A stretch of DNA of 61,220 nt from CAYMAI01 sp964388445 (GTDB lineage: Bacteria > 4484-113 > JAGGVC01), in contig CAYMAI010000011.1 of assembly GCA_964388445.1 (NCBI GenBank), positions 1 through 61,220 of the forward strand, in the 5' to 3' direction. Positions 42,611-51,744 of the stretch are shown here, piece after piece (the stretch's first letter is position 1; every line of letters begins with the position of its first letter). The position numbers were made by a program, and so were the translations under genes. The notes below the pieces were generated by a model, which worked only from the letters and a program-made list of their open reading frames with translations, was not told the DNA's origin and searched no databases.

Positions 42611-43750
42611 TTACTTGCCGGTTTTCTTTTCCGCGAGCTTGTAAATGTCGAGGCGCGGATCCGCGGGGTTGCGCTTTTCGAATTCCCTGATGAGATCGCG
42701 CGATTCACGGTCGAGCTTCGACGGTACGGCTACTTTGAGAAGCACGTACATATCGCCGCTGCCGAAAGCGCTGAGCCGCGGAAATCCCTTGCCGCGCAGC
42801 CTCAGCACTTCGCCGCTTTGCGTTCCCGGCGGGATTTTCATGTTCACGCGGCCGTCCACGGTGGGAATCTGGATATTCGCGCCGAGCGCGGCTTCGGAAA
42901 ACGAAATCGGTATCTCGCAGTAAATATTGTCGCCCCGCCGTTCGAACAGCTGATGCGAGCGCACTTCCACGCTCAAATACAAATCGCCCGGCGGCCCGCC
43001 GTTCAGCCCGGAATCGCCCTTGCCGGTCAGCCTGATGCGGCTTCCCGTGTCCACGCCCGCCGGCACTTTCACTTCCACGCGTTCGAGACGCTGGACGAAC
43101 CGCCTGCCGTAGCATTTTTTACAGGGTTCCCGCACTATCCGGCCCGCTCCTCCGCACCGGTTGCACGTTTGGCGCATCGTAAAAAATCCCTGCGAAATCG
43201 TGCGCACCCCGCTTCCGCCGCAATCCGGACAAGTCACCGGCTGCGTGCCCGGCTCGGCGGAACTGCCCTTGCACCGGTCGCAAAGGTCGCGGCGCATGTA
43301 TTCGTAATGAATCGTCGTACCCGTAAACGCGTCCGCGAATTCGAGCGTAAGGTTTTGGTGAACGTCCTGTCCGCGCGAAGGCGCGTCCGGCCTTTCCTGA
43401 GTGCGCTGGCGGCCGCCGAAACCGGAAAATCCGCCCATTCCGCCGAAGAACTGCTCGAATATTTCGTCGATGCTTCCGAATCCGCCGAAATCCGCCTGTC
43501 CGCCGCCGCCGCCCGCGCCGCGCTGGAAAGCCGCGTGGCCGAACCGGTCGTACTTCTGGCGTTTATCCGCGTCGGAAAGAATTTCGTACGCTTCGCTGAT
43601 TTCCTTGAACTTCGTTTCGGCTTCGGGGTTGCCGGGATTGATGTCCGGGTGATGTTGACGGGCGAGCCGCCGGTACGCCTTTTTAATGTCTTGCGGCGAG
43701 GCGTCGCGCGGCACTCCGAGCACGTCGTAATAGTCGGTTTTGGTCTGCAT
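42611..43750 (-). CDS. dnaJ: DnaJ, Hsp40 co-chaperone
   Basis: A 379-residue type I DnaJ. J domain (1-70) with the H-P-D motif in R-Q-H-H-P-D-I-N-P, a Gly/Phe-rich linker (about 72-120), and the zinc domain with four C-x-x-C motifs (C-D-R-C, C-P-D-C, C-N-R-C, C-K-K-C). A C-terminal substrate-binding domain closes it. Complete and of normal length. It stimulates DnaK ATPase and delivers substrates. Follows grpE by 22 bases. Confidence 0.97.
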   Translation of the reverse strand: MQTKTDYYDVLGVPRDASPQDIKKAYRRLARQHHPDINPGNPEAETKFKEISEAYEILSDADKRQKYDRFGHAAFQRGAGGGGGQADFGGFGSIDEIFEQFFGGMGGFSGFGGRQRTQERPDAPSRGQDVHQNLTLEFADAFTGTTIHYEYMRRDLCDRCKGSSAEPGTQPVTCPDCGGSGVRTISQGFFTMRQTCNRCGGAGRIVREPCKKCYGRRFVQRLERVEVKVPAGVDTGSRIRLTGKGDSGLNGGPPGDLYLSVEVRSHQLFERRGDNIYCEIPISFSEAALGANIQIPTVDGRVNMKIPPGTQSGEVLRLRGKGFPRLSAFGSGDMYVLLKVAVPSKLDRESRDLIREFEKRNPADPRLDIYKLAEKKTGK

Positions 43751-43772
43751 TCTCTACGCTCACCCGCCGGCG

Positions 43773-44870
43773 TCAATCCTCGATAATGTCGTCCAAACTT
43801 TTGATTCGCTTTTCGCCCGCATCTTCGCTCTCCGCGCCCGATTCCGAAATGCCGAGTTCGTACACGGCCTCGGTATCGCCGGCGCTTCCCGCCGAAGCCG
43901 TCATTTCGCCGGCGCGCTCCGGCGCTTCTTGCGCAGCATCGGGCTTAGCCGCGGCTTCGATTTCCGGCTCCGGCGCGGGCTGCGATTCCGGAGCGGGCAT
44001 TCCGGCTTTGGATTTCGCCGCGCCGGTGTTTCGGCCGACCTTTACCATCGCCGGTCTAAGCAGCCTGTCCGCCACGAGATAGCCGTTTTGATAAACCTCG
44101 AGAACCGTGTTGTCCGGATGTTCGTCGTCGTCCACGACGAGCATTGCGGAGTGGCGCTCGGGATCGAACGAGACGCCAGATTCTGAAACTACGGTTACGA
44201 AATACTTTCCGAGGGAATTCACGAAAAGATGGAACGTGCGAAGTAGCCCGTCCGACCACGGCGAGCTTTTGTCTTCGTCAGGAATGCTGTACACGGCCTT
44301 TTGCAGCGAATCGAGCACAGGTAGCAAATCTTCGACGAGACCTTCGACGGCGCGCTTGCGGTTTGTTTCGTTTTCTTGGCGCATCCGGTTGCGGAAATTG
44401 ATGAATTCTGCCTGTTTGCGCTGCGCCAGTTCGAAATTCTCTTGCGCTTTCACCGCCGCTTCTTCAAGCGCCCGTTGCGCGACTTCGAGATCGTTTTTCA
44501 GCCGCTCGATTTCGCGCTGCATTTCCTCGATTTCTACGCGTTCTATCTGGTCTCCGTGCATTACGCCAACATGAGCGCTTTCCTCGTAAGGAATTTCGTC
44601 GTCGGACTCGCCGGATGATAAATGAACTTCCGCGGCTTTTTCGACGGATTCATCGGCGCCGCCTTCCTGATACTCAGGAATTTGAGGCTTGTCTGAATCC
44701 GGAGCGGCATCGGCCGCGGTTACGGCGAGCCTTTCGGACTCCGTCCAGCCCGACCCGTCCTTGACCATATCTTCGCCGATGAAACTTGAAAGCTCTGAAT
44801 CTTCCGTTCTTTCCCGCCAGCCCTTTCCTGCGCCGTCCGGTTCTTCGCCGAGTATATTTATTTCGACCAC
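43773..44870 (-). CDS. grpE: GrpE nucleotide exchange factor with long acidic extensions
   Basis: A 365-residue GrpE, nearly twice the usual length (about 190). The GrpE core (about 110-280) is clear: a coiled coil beginning I-E-R-V-E-I-E-E-M-Q-R, then F-I-N-F-R-N-R, L-P-V-L-D-S-L-Q-K-A, and L-V-A-D-R-L-L-R-P-A-M-V-K-V. Both ends carry low-complexity acidic Ala/Glu/Pro extensions (about 110 and 85 residues). The start is GTG behind GGAGGAATG. It exchanges ADP on DnaK. The added tails are not part of the known fold; their role is unknown. Confidence 0.93.
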   Translation of the reverse strand: MVEINILGEEPDGAGKGWRERTEDSELSSFIGEDMVKDGSGWTESERLAVTAADAAPDSDKPQIPEYQEGGADESVEKAAEVHLSSGESDDEIPYEESAHVGVMHGDQIERVEIEEMQREIERLKNDLEVAQRALEEAAVKAQENFELAQRKQAEFINFRNRMRQENETNRKRAVEGLVEDLLPVLDSLQKAVYSIPDEDKSSPWSDGLLRTFHLFVNSLGKYFVTVVSESGVSFDPERHSAMLVVDDDEHPDNTVLEVYQNGYLVADRLLRPAMVKVGRNTGAAKSKAGMPAPESQPAPEPEIEAAAKPDAAQEAPERAGEMTASAGSAGDTEAVYELGISESGAESEDAGEKRIKSLDDIIED

Positions 44871-44937
44871 AACATTCCTCCTCCGGCAATCCGGAGAAAA
44901 TGCGGGGCGGCGCGCCCGCCCCGCAAAAATCCCGGTA

Positions 44938-45375
44938 CTACTTGACGTGAATCTGACGGCCTTTTACTTCCGGACGCTTGTCGAGTTTTACGGTCAGAAG
45001 GCCGTTTTTGTACTCGGCGTCCGCTGTGGACGGGTCGACGGTGTTCGGAAGCGAAAAACTGCGCCTGAAACTGCCGTACCCGCGTTCCACGAGATGCCAG
45101 TTTTTGCCTTGTTCTTCGCTTTCGAATTTCCGCTCGCCGCTGACGGTTAGAACGTTGTTCTCCACGTCAACTTTGATGTCGTCCTTGCTCATGCCGGCAA
45201 GTTCGAAAACGAACGCGAGTCCGGTGTCGTCCTCGCGAATGTCCACGCTGGGAATAAAGCCGCCGATGGCCGATTCCCCAAAAGCAGGATAGCCGAGATC
45301 GAACAAACGGTCGATCTCGTTTCTAAGCCTGCGAACGTCTTTAAAAGGCGCAAAACGAACCAAATCCTTCATCAT
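44938..45375 (-). CDS. Hsp20/alpha-crystallin small heat-shock protein
   Basis: A 145-residue small heat-shock protein. The alpha-crystallin domain (about 40-140) is shown by V-D-I-R-E-D, F-E-L-A-G-M-S-K-D-D-I-K-V and the end motif Y-K-N-G-L-L-T-V-K-L. The start at 45375 has GGAGG eight bases upstream; the longer frame to 45432 would include non-family sequence. It holds denatured proteins for refolding by DnaK. Its place between dnaK and grpE makes it part of the heat-shock operon. Confidence 0.93.
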   Translation of the reverse strand: MMKDLVRFAPFKDVRRLRNEIDRLFDLGYPAFGESAIGGFIPSVDIREDDTGLAFVFELAGMSKDDIKVDVENNVLTVSGERKFESEEQGKNWHLVERGYGSFRRSFSLPNTVDPSTADAEYKNGLLTVKLDKRPEVKGRQIHVK

Positions 45376-45455
45376 TTGCCGATCCTCCTTTGGCGTATTT
45401 TTAATCTTCGGGCGAAATAGCGCCGTACGCACGCACGTCCGCCCGGAAGAATTGA

Positions 45456-47312
45456 CTAAATATCTTTGTACTCCGCGTCCACCGCTTCGCCGGGTGCGTC
45501 CTTCGGAGGCGCATCGGCTTCGGGCTTGGACGCCGGCGGAGCGTCGCTCTTCGGCGCGGAGCCGGACGAATCCGAACGCGCCTGCGCATACATGATTTCC
45601 GCCATCCGCTGGCTCGCGGTAACGAGTTCGTCGGTGGCGCGTTTGATTTGTTCCAAATCTTCGGTGTCGCGCGCTTCGCGAAGCGCTTCGAGCGCGAGTT
45701 CGACGTTTTTCTTCTCTTCCGCCGGCACCTGCGTTCCGAAGTCGCGAAGACTTTTTTCGGTTTGGTAAATCAGGCTGTCCGCCTTGTTCCTAACCTCGGC
45801 AGCCTCGCGCTTGCGGCGGTCGTCCTCCGCGAATTTCTCGCCGTCGCGAACCATTTTGTCGATTTCGTCGCTCGATAGGTTCGTTGTCGCCGTAATCGTG
45901 ATTTTCTGCTGCTTTTTGGTCGCAAGGTCCATCGCGGAAACGTGGACTATTCCGTTCGCGTCGATGTCGAAAGTGACTTCGATTTGCGGAACGCCGCGCG
46001 GCGCGGGGGGAATGCCCACCAACTGGAAGCGTCCGAGAGTTTTGTTGTATGCCGCCATTTCGCGCTCGCCCTGAAGCACGTGAACTTCGACGACGCTCTG
46101 ATTGTCGCTCGCGGTCGTGAAGATTTCGCTTTTGCGCGTTGGAATCGTAGTGTTTCGCTCGATGATTTTCGTGAACACGCCGCCGAGAGTTTCGATGCCG
46201 AGCGAGAGCGGAGTGACGTCGAGAAGCAGAATGTCTTTGACTTCGCCGGACAGAACGCCCGCCTGAATCGCGGCGCCCACCGCCACGCACTCGTCGGGGT
46301 TCACGCTTTTGTTCGGCTCTTTGCCGGTCAGCTGGCGCACGATGTCCTGAACGCGCGGTATGCGAGTGGAGCCGCCCACGAGAAGCACTTGGTCGAGTTC
46401 GCCCGCCGTAAGATTGGCGTCCGACATCGCCTGCTTCGTCGGGCCGATAAGCTTGTCGAGAATTTCCGACGCCAGTTCTTCGAACTTGGCGCGTGAAAGC
46501 GTAAGGTCGAGGTGCTTCGGGCCTTCCTGCGTTGCGGTGATGAACGGAAGGTTGATATTCGCGGTTGTCGTGCTGGATAGCTCGATTTTCGCCTTTTCCG
46601 CGGCTTCCTTAAGGCGCTGCATCGCGTTCGGGTCTTTCGAAAGGTCTATGCCTTCCATCTTTTTAAACTCCGAAACGATCCAGTCCATTATCACTTTATC
46701 GACGTCGTCGCCGCCGAGAAAGTTGTTGCCGCTCGTCGCCTTGACTTCGAAAACGCCTTCGCCGAGTTCGAGAATCGAAACGTCGAATGTTCCGCCGCCG
46801 AAGTCGAAAACTAGAATGGTCTGGTCGCCTTCCGCTTTGTCCATTCCGTACGCGAGCGCGGCCGCCGTCGGCTCGTTGATGATGCGAAGCACTTCGAGCC
46901 CCGCGATTCTTCCGGCGTCCTTCGTTGCCTGCCTTTGCGCGTCGGTGAAATAGGCGGGTACGGTAATAACCGCCTGGTTAACCGGCTCGCCGAGATACGA
47001 TTCGGCGTCGGCGCGAAGTTTTTGCAGAATCATCGCGCTGACTTCCTGCGGCGAATGCGGCTTGCCTAGAAGCTCGACGTTGAAGTCTTCGCCCATGTGG
47101 CGCTTTATCGAAAGCACCGTGTTTTTAGGGTTGATTATCGCTTGGCGTTTCGCGACCGCGCCGACGAGCCGTTCGCCGTCCTTGTTGAAAGCGACGACCG
47201 ACGGCGTCGTGCGTCCGCCTTCCGCGTTCACGATGATTTGCGGCTGGTCGCCTTCCATCACCGCAACAGCGGAGTTCGTGGTTCCCAAATCTATTCCTAT
47301 GACTTTGCCCAT
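45456..47312 (-). CDS. dnaK: DnaK (Hsp70) chaperone
   Basis: A 618-residue Hsp70. It begins M-G-K-V-I-G-I-D-L-G-T-T-N-S and contains the family signatures I-F-D/V-F-D-F-G-G-G-T-F-D-V-S and L-L-V-G-G-S-T-R-I-P. The linker D-I-L-L-L-D-V-T-P-L-S-L-G joins the ATPase to the substrate-binding domain. The tail is variable and ends D-A-E-Y-K-D-I. Complete. First gene of the operon, 80 bases before hsp20, behind a near-consensus promoter and AGGAGGAAAC. Confidence 0.98.
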   Translation of the reverse strand: MGKVIGIDLGTTNSAVAVMEGDQPQIIVNAEGGRTTPSVVAFNKDGERLVGAVAKRQAIINPKNTVLSIKRHMGEDFNVELLGKPHSPQEVSAMILQKLRADAESYLGEPVNQAVITVPAYFTDAQRQATKDAGRIAGLEVLRIINEPTAAALAYGMDKAEGDQTILVFDFGGGTFDVSILELGEGVFEVKATSGNNFLGGDDVDKVIMDWIVSEFKKMEGIDLSKDPNAMQRLKEAAEKAKIELSSTTTANINLPFITATQEGPKHLDLTLSRAKFEELASEILDKLIGPTKQAMSDANLTAGELDQVLLVGGSTRIPRVQDIVRQLTGKEPNKSVNPDECVAVGAAIQAGVLSGEVKDILLLDVTPLSLGIETLGGVFTKIIERNTTIPTRKSEIFTTASDNQSVVEVHVLQGEREMAAYNKTLGRFQLVGIPPAPRGVPQIEVTFDIDANGIVHVSAMDLATKKQQKITITATTNLSSDEIDKMVRDGEKFAEDDRRKREAAEVRNKADSLIYQTEKSLRDFGTQVPAEEKKNVELALEALREARDTEDLEQIKRATDELVTASQRMAEIMYAQARSDSSGSAPKSDAPPASKPEADAPPKDAPGEAVDAEYKDI

Positions 47313-47338
47313 ACCGTTTCCTCCTGAAAACCGGCTCG

Positions 47339-47366
47339 ATTATACCATGGAATTCGCGCTTGTCAA
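47339..47366 (-). promoter_or_regulatory. Near-perfect sigma-70 promoter of the dnaK operon
   Basis: On the minus strand TTGACA (47361-47366) and TATAAT (47339-47344) are consensus and 16 bases apart, 26 bases upstream of the dnaK ATG. The -35 lies inside a GCTTGTCAAGC palindrome that could be an operator. A strong housekeeping promoter repressed by HspR is the usual design. Confidence 0.8.
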
Positions 47367-47569
47367 GCCTTTTTGGGAAATTATCTAAAAATTTCTTTTA
47401 AGATAATCTTATGCCTTGACTATTAGATTTGCTATTTTGCTAATGACGCAGAACCGGCGCAGGATGTGTGGGCATTGCAAAAAAATGTAATAAATGTCCG
47501 AGCTGCCGTTTTATTGCGCCGGAATCGCGCGAAATTTGTCCGCAGCGTTTATAATCCTGCCCGAACCGT

Positions 47570-49219
47570 ATGAATCCGAATGTTCCGTACATTTCCCGTC
47601 GCGCTGCGCGGCGCATGTGGCTCGGAGTTTCCGGCGCGCTCGCCTTGCTCGCGTTTATGCTGGTTTCCTGCGCGTCGAGCGCGGAAACCGACCCGTGGCA
47701 AGAATTCAGGAATCGCGAGCTTGCGAATATCGAGCAATTCGGCGAACCGGACACTTTTTACAGCGTGTATGAAGGTTCGTTCGGCCCGGCGAAAATCAGG
47801 CTTGCGACTTGGATGCAATCTCCCGGTATGTTTCGCATAGACAACGACATGGGAATCATTTCGGTTTCGATGGGCTTCGACGGGAAAAATGCCTGGCTTC
47901 AAACAAAGGGCGGAAAGCCGCGCCCCTTGTCGAAGGCGGAAGAGGAAGAGCTTTATTCGAGTATGTACTTCGATTCCGTGGAGTTTCTTACCGACGAAGG
48001 ATTAAAAGCCGAAAACGCCGGGCATGAAAATTGGAACGGCGAAAAAGTTTGGCTGGTAAAGCTCGAATCCCCGGAAGGATACAGGCGCGACCTTTTCATA
48101 CGCGACGGCGATTTCGAACTTGCCGGCTATCGAACTTACGGAACCGGCGTCGCACTTATAAAAGTTTACGACGTTACTCGCAACGGCGCGATGGCGGTGC
48201 CGGGCAAGGTCGAGATGGAGCTTGCAAGCCTTAGCCTGAAACTGGAATTCAAGCTTGTCGAGGCTCGCGAAGGTGACGAAATAGACCCGAAGATTTTTCT
48301 TTCGCCGCAGGGCAAATATCTTCCGCTTACGCTTGCCGCCGGAGATTCGTACGAAATTCCGTTAAGGCCAAATCCGGCGGGCATGCTTATTCTCGACGCG
48401 TCGTTAGGCGGAAAAACGGGACGTTTTCTTCTCGACACGGGGGCGTCGAGCAGTATTCTCGATTCCACGTTCGTGGAAGGGCTGAAAATAGTCGAGGAAA
48501 GCGCGTTTTCCGCGGTGGGCGTTGGCGGCGCGCAGGACGCAAAGCTAGTGCGGCTCGAAAGCGGACTGTCGCTCGGCCCGGACTGCGGCGCGACGCTGCC
48601 CGCCGAGATAACTTATATGGCGATGGACTTGTCCGCGCTCGCGCCGGGGCTTGGCGAAACGCTTTCCGGCATAATCGGCGAAGACTTGATGACGCGTGCG
48701 GTCGTGACAATCGACGGCGGAGCGGGAAAAATAACGCTCGCTCCGTATTCCGAAAGACAGCTCGGCTCGGAACCTTCCATTTGGGACGCGTTCGGGGAGA
48801 CCGAAGGCGATTCCAAGCCGTCCGAAGGAGTATTTCCCATACACGAAGTGGGCGGACTGATTCTCGTAGACGCGCTTATCCCCGGAGGCGGCGAAGAGCG
48901 GTTTATTGTGGACACCGGTTTCAAAGGCACGATCGGGCTTTTCGAAGGCGCGGCGGAAAGACTTGGCCTCGAAGTAAAAAAATCCCGCGGAGGTTCGTTT
49001 ATCGGCGGAATCGGCGGCGTCACCGCAATGAAGGGTTTCGTGCCCGCTTTTACCGCGGAGTTTTTCGGCGAGGCAAGCGACTTCGAAAACTGCCCGATAA
49101 TTTCCGGCCCGATAGAAAGCGTGGTCGGCGGAAGCGCGGCGGGAATAATCGGAATCGAGTTTTTCGCGGGAAAGACCGTCGTGCTGGATTACGCCGCGAG
49201 ACGAATACGGGTGAATTAG
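47570..49219 (+). CDS. Lipoprotein with two retropepsin-like aspartic protease domains
   Basis: A 549-residue lipoprotein (lipobox F-M-L-V-S-C). The N-terminal part (about 45-250) looks like an outer-membrane-lipoprotein-type beta domain. Two aspartyl-protease cores follow: F-L-L-D-T-G-A-S-S-S (Asp289) and F-I-V-D-T-G-F-K-G-T (Asp448), each preceded by a hydrophobic strand and followed by a G-I-I-G type flap-end motif (I-I-G-E-D and I-I-G-I-E). Bacterial members usually carry one such domain and dimerise; here the two could form one active site in a single chain. Divergent from dnaK, with 257 bases between the starts. Confidence 0.85.
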   Translation: MNPNVPYISRRAARRMWLGVSGALALLAFMLVSCASSAETDPWQEFRNRELANIEQFGEPDTFYSVYEGSFGPAKIRLATWMQSPGMFRIDNDMGIISVSMGFDGKNAWLQTKGGKPRPLSKAEEEELYSSMYFDSVEFLTDEGLKAENAGHENWNGEKVWLVKLESPEGYRRDLFIRDGDFELAGYRTYGTGVALIKVYDVTRNGAMAVPGKVEMELASLSLKLEFKLVEAREGDEIDPKIFLSPQGKYLPLTLAAGDSYEIPLRPNPAGMLILDASLGGKTGRFLLDTGASSSILDSTFVEGLKIVEESAFSAVGVGGAQDAKLVRLESGLSLGPDCGATLPAEITYMAMDLSALAPGLGETLSGIIGEDLMTRAVVTIDGGAGKITLAPYSERQLGSEPSIWDAFGETEGDSKPSEGVFPIHEVGGLILVDALIPGGGEERFIVDTGFKGTIGLFEGAAERLGLEVKKSRGGSFIGGIGGVTAMKGFVPAFTAEFFGEASDFENCPIISGPIESVVGGSAAGIIGIEFFAGKTVVLDYAARRIRVN

Positions 49220-49312
49220 TATGATTGCGCGCCGCGCCCGGTTAAAGTATCTTGTATCAAGTTGCGAAAGATTGGAACAGGTTCGGTTAACTTTGTTCTT
49301 AATTGGTGTCCT

Positions 49313-50989
49313 ATGTTAAGCGCCGGAAAGCAAGTTAAACGCCGCCTGATATTCATCAGCATCCTCGTATTTCTCGTCGTGCTTCCGGCCGCGGTGATGG
49401 GCTACATCGCCTATTCGAGCCTCGAGGAAATCAAATTCAAATCCGATTTTTATTACGAGCGCGTGGCTTTCGACATATCTCTCAGAATGATGCACACGCT
49501 CGAAGCTCCGCTTTACGAGCCGGGGCTGCTACTTCTCCGGGAGTATCTCGACGGACACGACATGACCGACCCGGACAAAATCGTTCCGCTCATTACGGAC
49601 ATCGAGGCGAACACGCCGTACGCGACAGGCTTCGTTTTTATCGCCGGTCCGGTTATTTCCGATTACGCGCGGGTTTTTGCGACGGAAACCGCTTGGAAAA
49701 GAATGCCGGAAGACTCTCAAACCCGGGGCGCGCGCCAAGTTGCGGAAGGAATATTCGAAGAAGTCGAAATGTTCGGAACCATCCCGCGCGGCTTTTTCAC
49801 CGAAAATTTCGGCGCGGAAATCGTCGGAATAAGCGCGGGGCTTCACGACGAAAGGCCGTATATCATGACCGTTATCGTGAACCGGGAGAGGAAACCGGTG
49901 GCGTTTATATATTACGGCCTGCTTGAAGAATCGTATCTGGAAAATTCGAGACTCCTTTACGACAACACGAATTTCTTTTATTACAGCACGCCGGGAAGAA
50001 GAGACATCGCAAGCGAAATCGGCTTCGAACTTTTTTACAACGGAAAGCCGTTCAACGATCCCGCCGCGGTAGCGGAACGGGGCGATGCGCCGGGCAGGGT
50101 GTACGTTTTCCGCTCGGAGAAACAGGATTCGATGTATTGGAGCGTGCGGGCGTATTTGAAACAGCCGGACAACACGCGGATAAGCCGGGACGTCGTGAAT
50201 TCGATGCTCGCGATGATGCTTGCGACTTTCGCGCTCGTAATAATCGGCGTACTTCTGCTCTACAGTCAGGTCTGGCGCGAAATCGAACTCGCAAGACTGA
50301 AATCCCAGTTCGTGTCGAACGTCAGCCATGAGCTTAAAACGCCTCTTTCGCTAATACGGCTTTTTTCGGAAACGCTGCTTATGGGCAGAAGCGTTAAGGA
50401 CGAGGAAAAGCAGCGGTTCTATGGAATCATAAACAGCGAAAGCCTGCGGCTTACGAACATGATCGAAAACATTCTGGACTTCGCGCGCATCGAAGAAGGA
50501 AAAAAGGTCTATGACATCGCGCCGCAAAATGCGAAGGACATGCTGCTCGAAACGCTCGATTCTTACAGAATCCAGTTCGAAGCGGCGGGATTCAGGCTTC
50601 GGACGAAGCTAGACGGCGACGTGCCGCTTATTCTCGCCGACCCGAACGGATTCAAGCAAGCGGTGCTGAACCTCATAGACAACGCGATTAAATACAGCGG
50701 GGACTCGAAGTTTATGGAAATCCGTCTTTCGCGGGATGGAAGGTACGTAAAAATCGAGGTGGAAGACAGGGGGCTCGGTATTTCCAGTGAGGAATTGCCG
50801 CGAATTTTCGACATGTTCTACCGCTCGGAATCGTCCGGAAAGCTTTCCGCAAAGGGCAGCGGGCTAGGGCTGGCGATGGTGAAGCACATATTGGAATCGC
50901 ACAAAGGCCGGGCGGAAGCCGTCAGCGAACCGGGCAAAGGTTCGACGTTTAAATTGTTTTTTCCCTCCGTACCGGGGCATGGGGTGTAA
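49313..50989 (+). CDS. Membrane sensor histidine kinase
   Basis: A 558-residue kinase. One membrane segment near 16-38, an extracytoplasmic sensor region of about 240 residues, a second segment near 300-322, then HisKA (His338 in V-S-N-V-S-H-E-L-K-T-P-L-S) and HATPase with N-L-I-D-N-A-I-K-Y, D-R-G-L-G-I and G-S-G-L-G-L-A. I chose the ATG at 49313, where the family-like sequence begins; the frame is open to 49262 from a TTG. It pairs with the OmpR-type regulator 44 bases downstream. Confidence 0.92.
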   Translation: MLSAGKQVKRRLIFISILVFLVVLPAAVMGYIAYSSLEEIKFKSDFYYERVAFDISLRMMHTLEAPLYEPGLLLLREYLDGHDMTDPDKIVPLITDIEANTPYATGFVFIAGPVISDYARVFATETAWKRMPEDSQTRGARQVAEGIFEEVEMFGTIPRGFFTENFGAEIVGISAGLHDERPYIMTVIVNRERKPVAFIYYGLLEESYLENSRLLYDNTNFFYYSTPGRRDIASEIGFELFYNGKPFNDPAAVAERGDAPGRVYVFRSEKQDSMYWSVRAYLKQPDNTRISRDVVNSMLAMMLATFALVIIGVLLLYSQVWREIELARLKSQFVSNVSHELKTPLSLIRLFSETLLMGRSVKDEEKQRFYGIINSESLRLTNMIENILDFARIEEGKKVYDIAPQNAKDMLLETLDSYRIQFEAAGFRLRTKLDGDVPLILADPNGFKQAVLNLIDNAIKYSGDSKFMEIRLSRDGRYVKIEVEDRGLGISSEELPRIFDMFYRSESSGKLSAKGSGLGLAMVKHILESHKGRAEAVSEPGKGSTFKLFFPSVPGHGV

Positions 50990-51033
50990 CGAAACCGATT
51001 TTTAGGGTAAATTTACTGCGTCTTCGGGTGGTG

Positions 51034-51723
51034 ATGAAAGTGCACAAAATACTCGTTATTGAAGATGAGCCGGACATGAGGTTCGGCCTCGAGCATAATC
51101 TGCGTTTCGACGGCTACGACGTCGTGTCCGCCGAGGACGCCAAGAAAGGTCTCGAACTGGCCCAAAAAGAATCGCCGGACTTGGTTTTGCTCGACATCAT
51201 GCTGCCGGGCCAGAGCGGAATGGAAGTTTTGAAATCGCTTCGCAAGGCGAAAAACCGCGTGCCCGTAATACTTGTTACGGCAAAGGGCCAGGAAATGGAC
51301 AAGATTATCGGGCTCGAGTCAGGCGCGGACGATTACATTACGAAGCCGTTCAGCGTCAAGGAACTTCTCGCCCGCGTTTCCGCGGTTCTGCGCCGAACTG
51401 CCCAGCACGAGCAAATCGAAACCTATGAATTCGGCGACATCAAGCTCGATTTCGTCCACCTCAAGGCCACAAGGGGCACCAAACGCCTGGACCTTACTCA
51501 TCGCGAATTCGAAATTCTCAAGTTTTTCGCGGGAAGCCAAGGCGAAATAATCACGCGCGAAGTCTTGCTGGACAAAGTTTGGGGATACGAAGGCGACCAA
51601 AAACCGAACACGCGCACGGTGGACACCCACATCGCTAAACTGCGGAAAAAGGTGGAAAAGGACACGGAAAACCCGCAGTGGATTATCACGGTCCACCGGA
51701 TGGGCTATCGGTTCATGGGTTGA
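51034..51723 (+). CDS. OmpR/PhoB-family response regulator
   Basis: A 229-residue regulator: receiver (1-120) with E-D-E-P-D, the phospho-acceptor Asp in L-V-L-L-D-I-M-L-P and Lys in I-T-K-P-F-S, then an OmpR winged helix (about 130-228) with L-T-H-R-E-F-E-I-L and R-T-V-D-T-H-I-A-K-L-R-K-K. Start taken at the ATG at 51034; two GTG codons just upstream are alternatives. Co-transcribed with the kinase before it. Confidence 0.93.
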   Translation: MKVHKILVIEDEPDMRFGLEHNLRFDGYDVVSAEDAKKGLELAQKESPDLVLLDIMLPGQSGMEVLKSLRKAKNRVPVILVTAKGQEMDKIIGLESGADDYITKPFSVKELLARVSAVLRRTAQHEQIETYEFGDIKLDFVHLKATRGTKRLDLTHREFEILKFFAGSQGEIITREVLLDKVWGYEGDQKPNTRTVDTHIAKLRKKVEKDTENPQWIITVHRMGYRFMG

Positions 51724-51744
51724 CGCCGGAGCAACCTGCTAGGC

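Noticed and set aside
47313..47569. CIRCE or canonical HAIR operator upstream of dnaK
   Set aside because: I looked for TTAGCACTC/GAGTGCTAA and CTTGAGT/ACTCAAG and saw neither; only a short palindrome at the -35.
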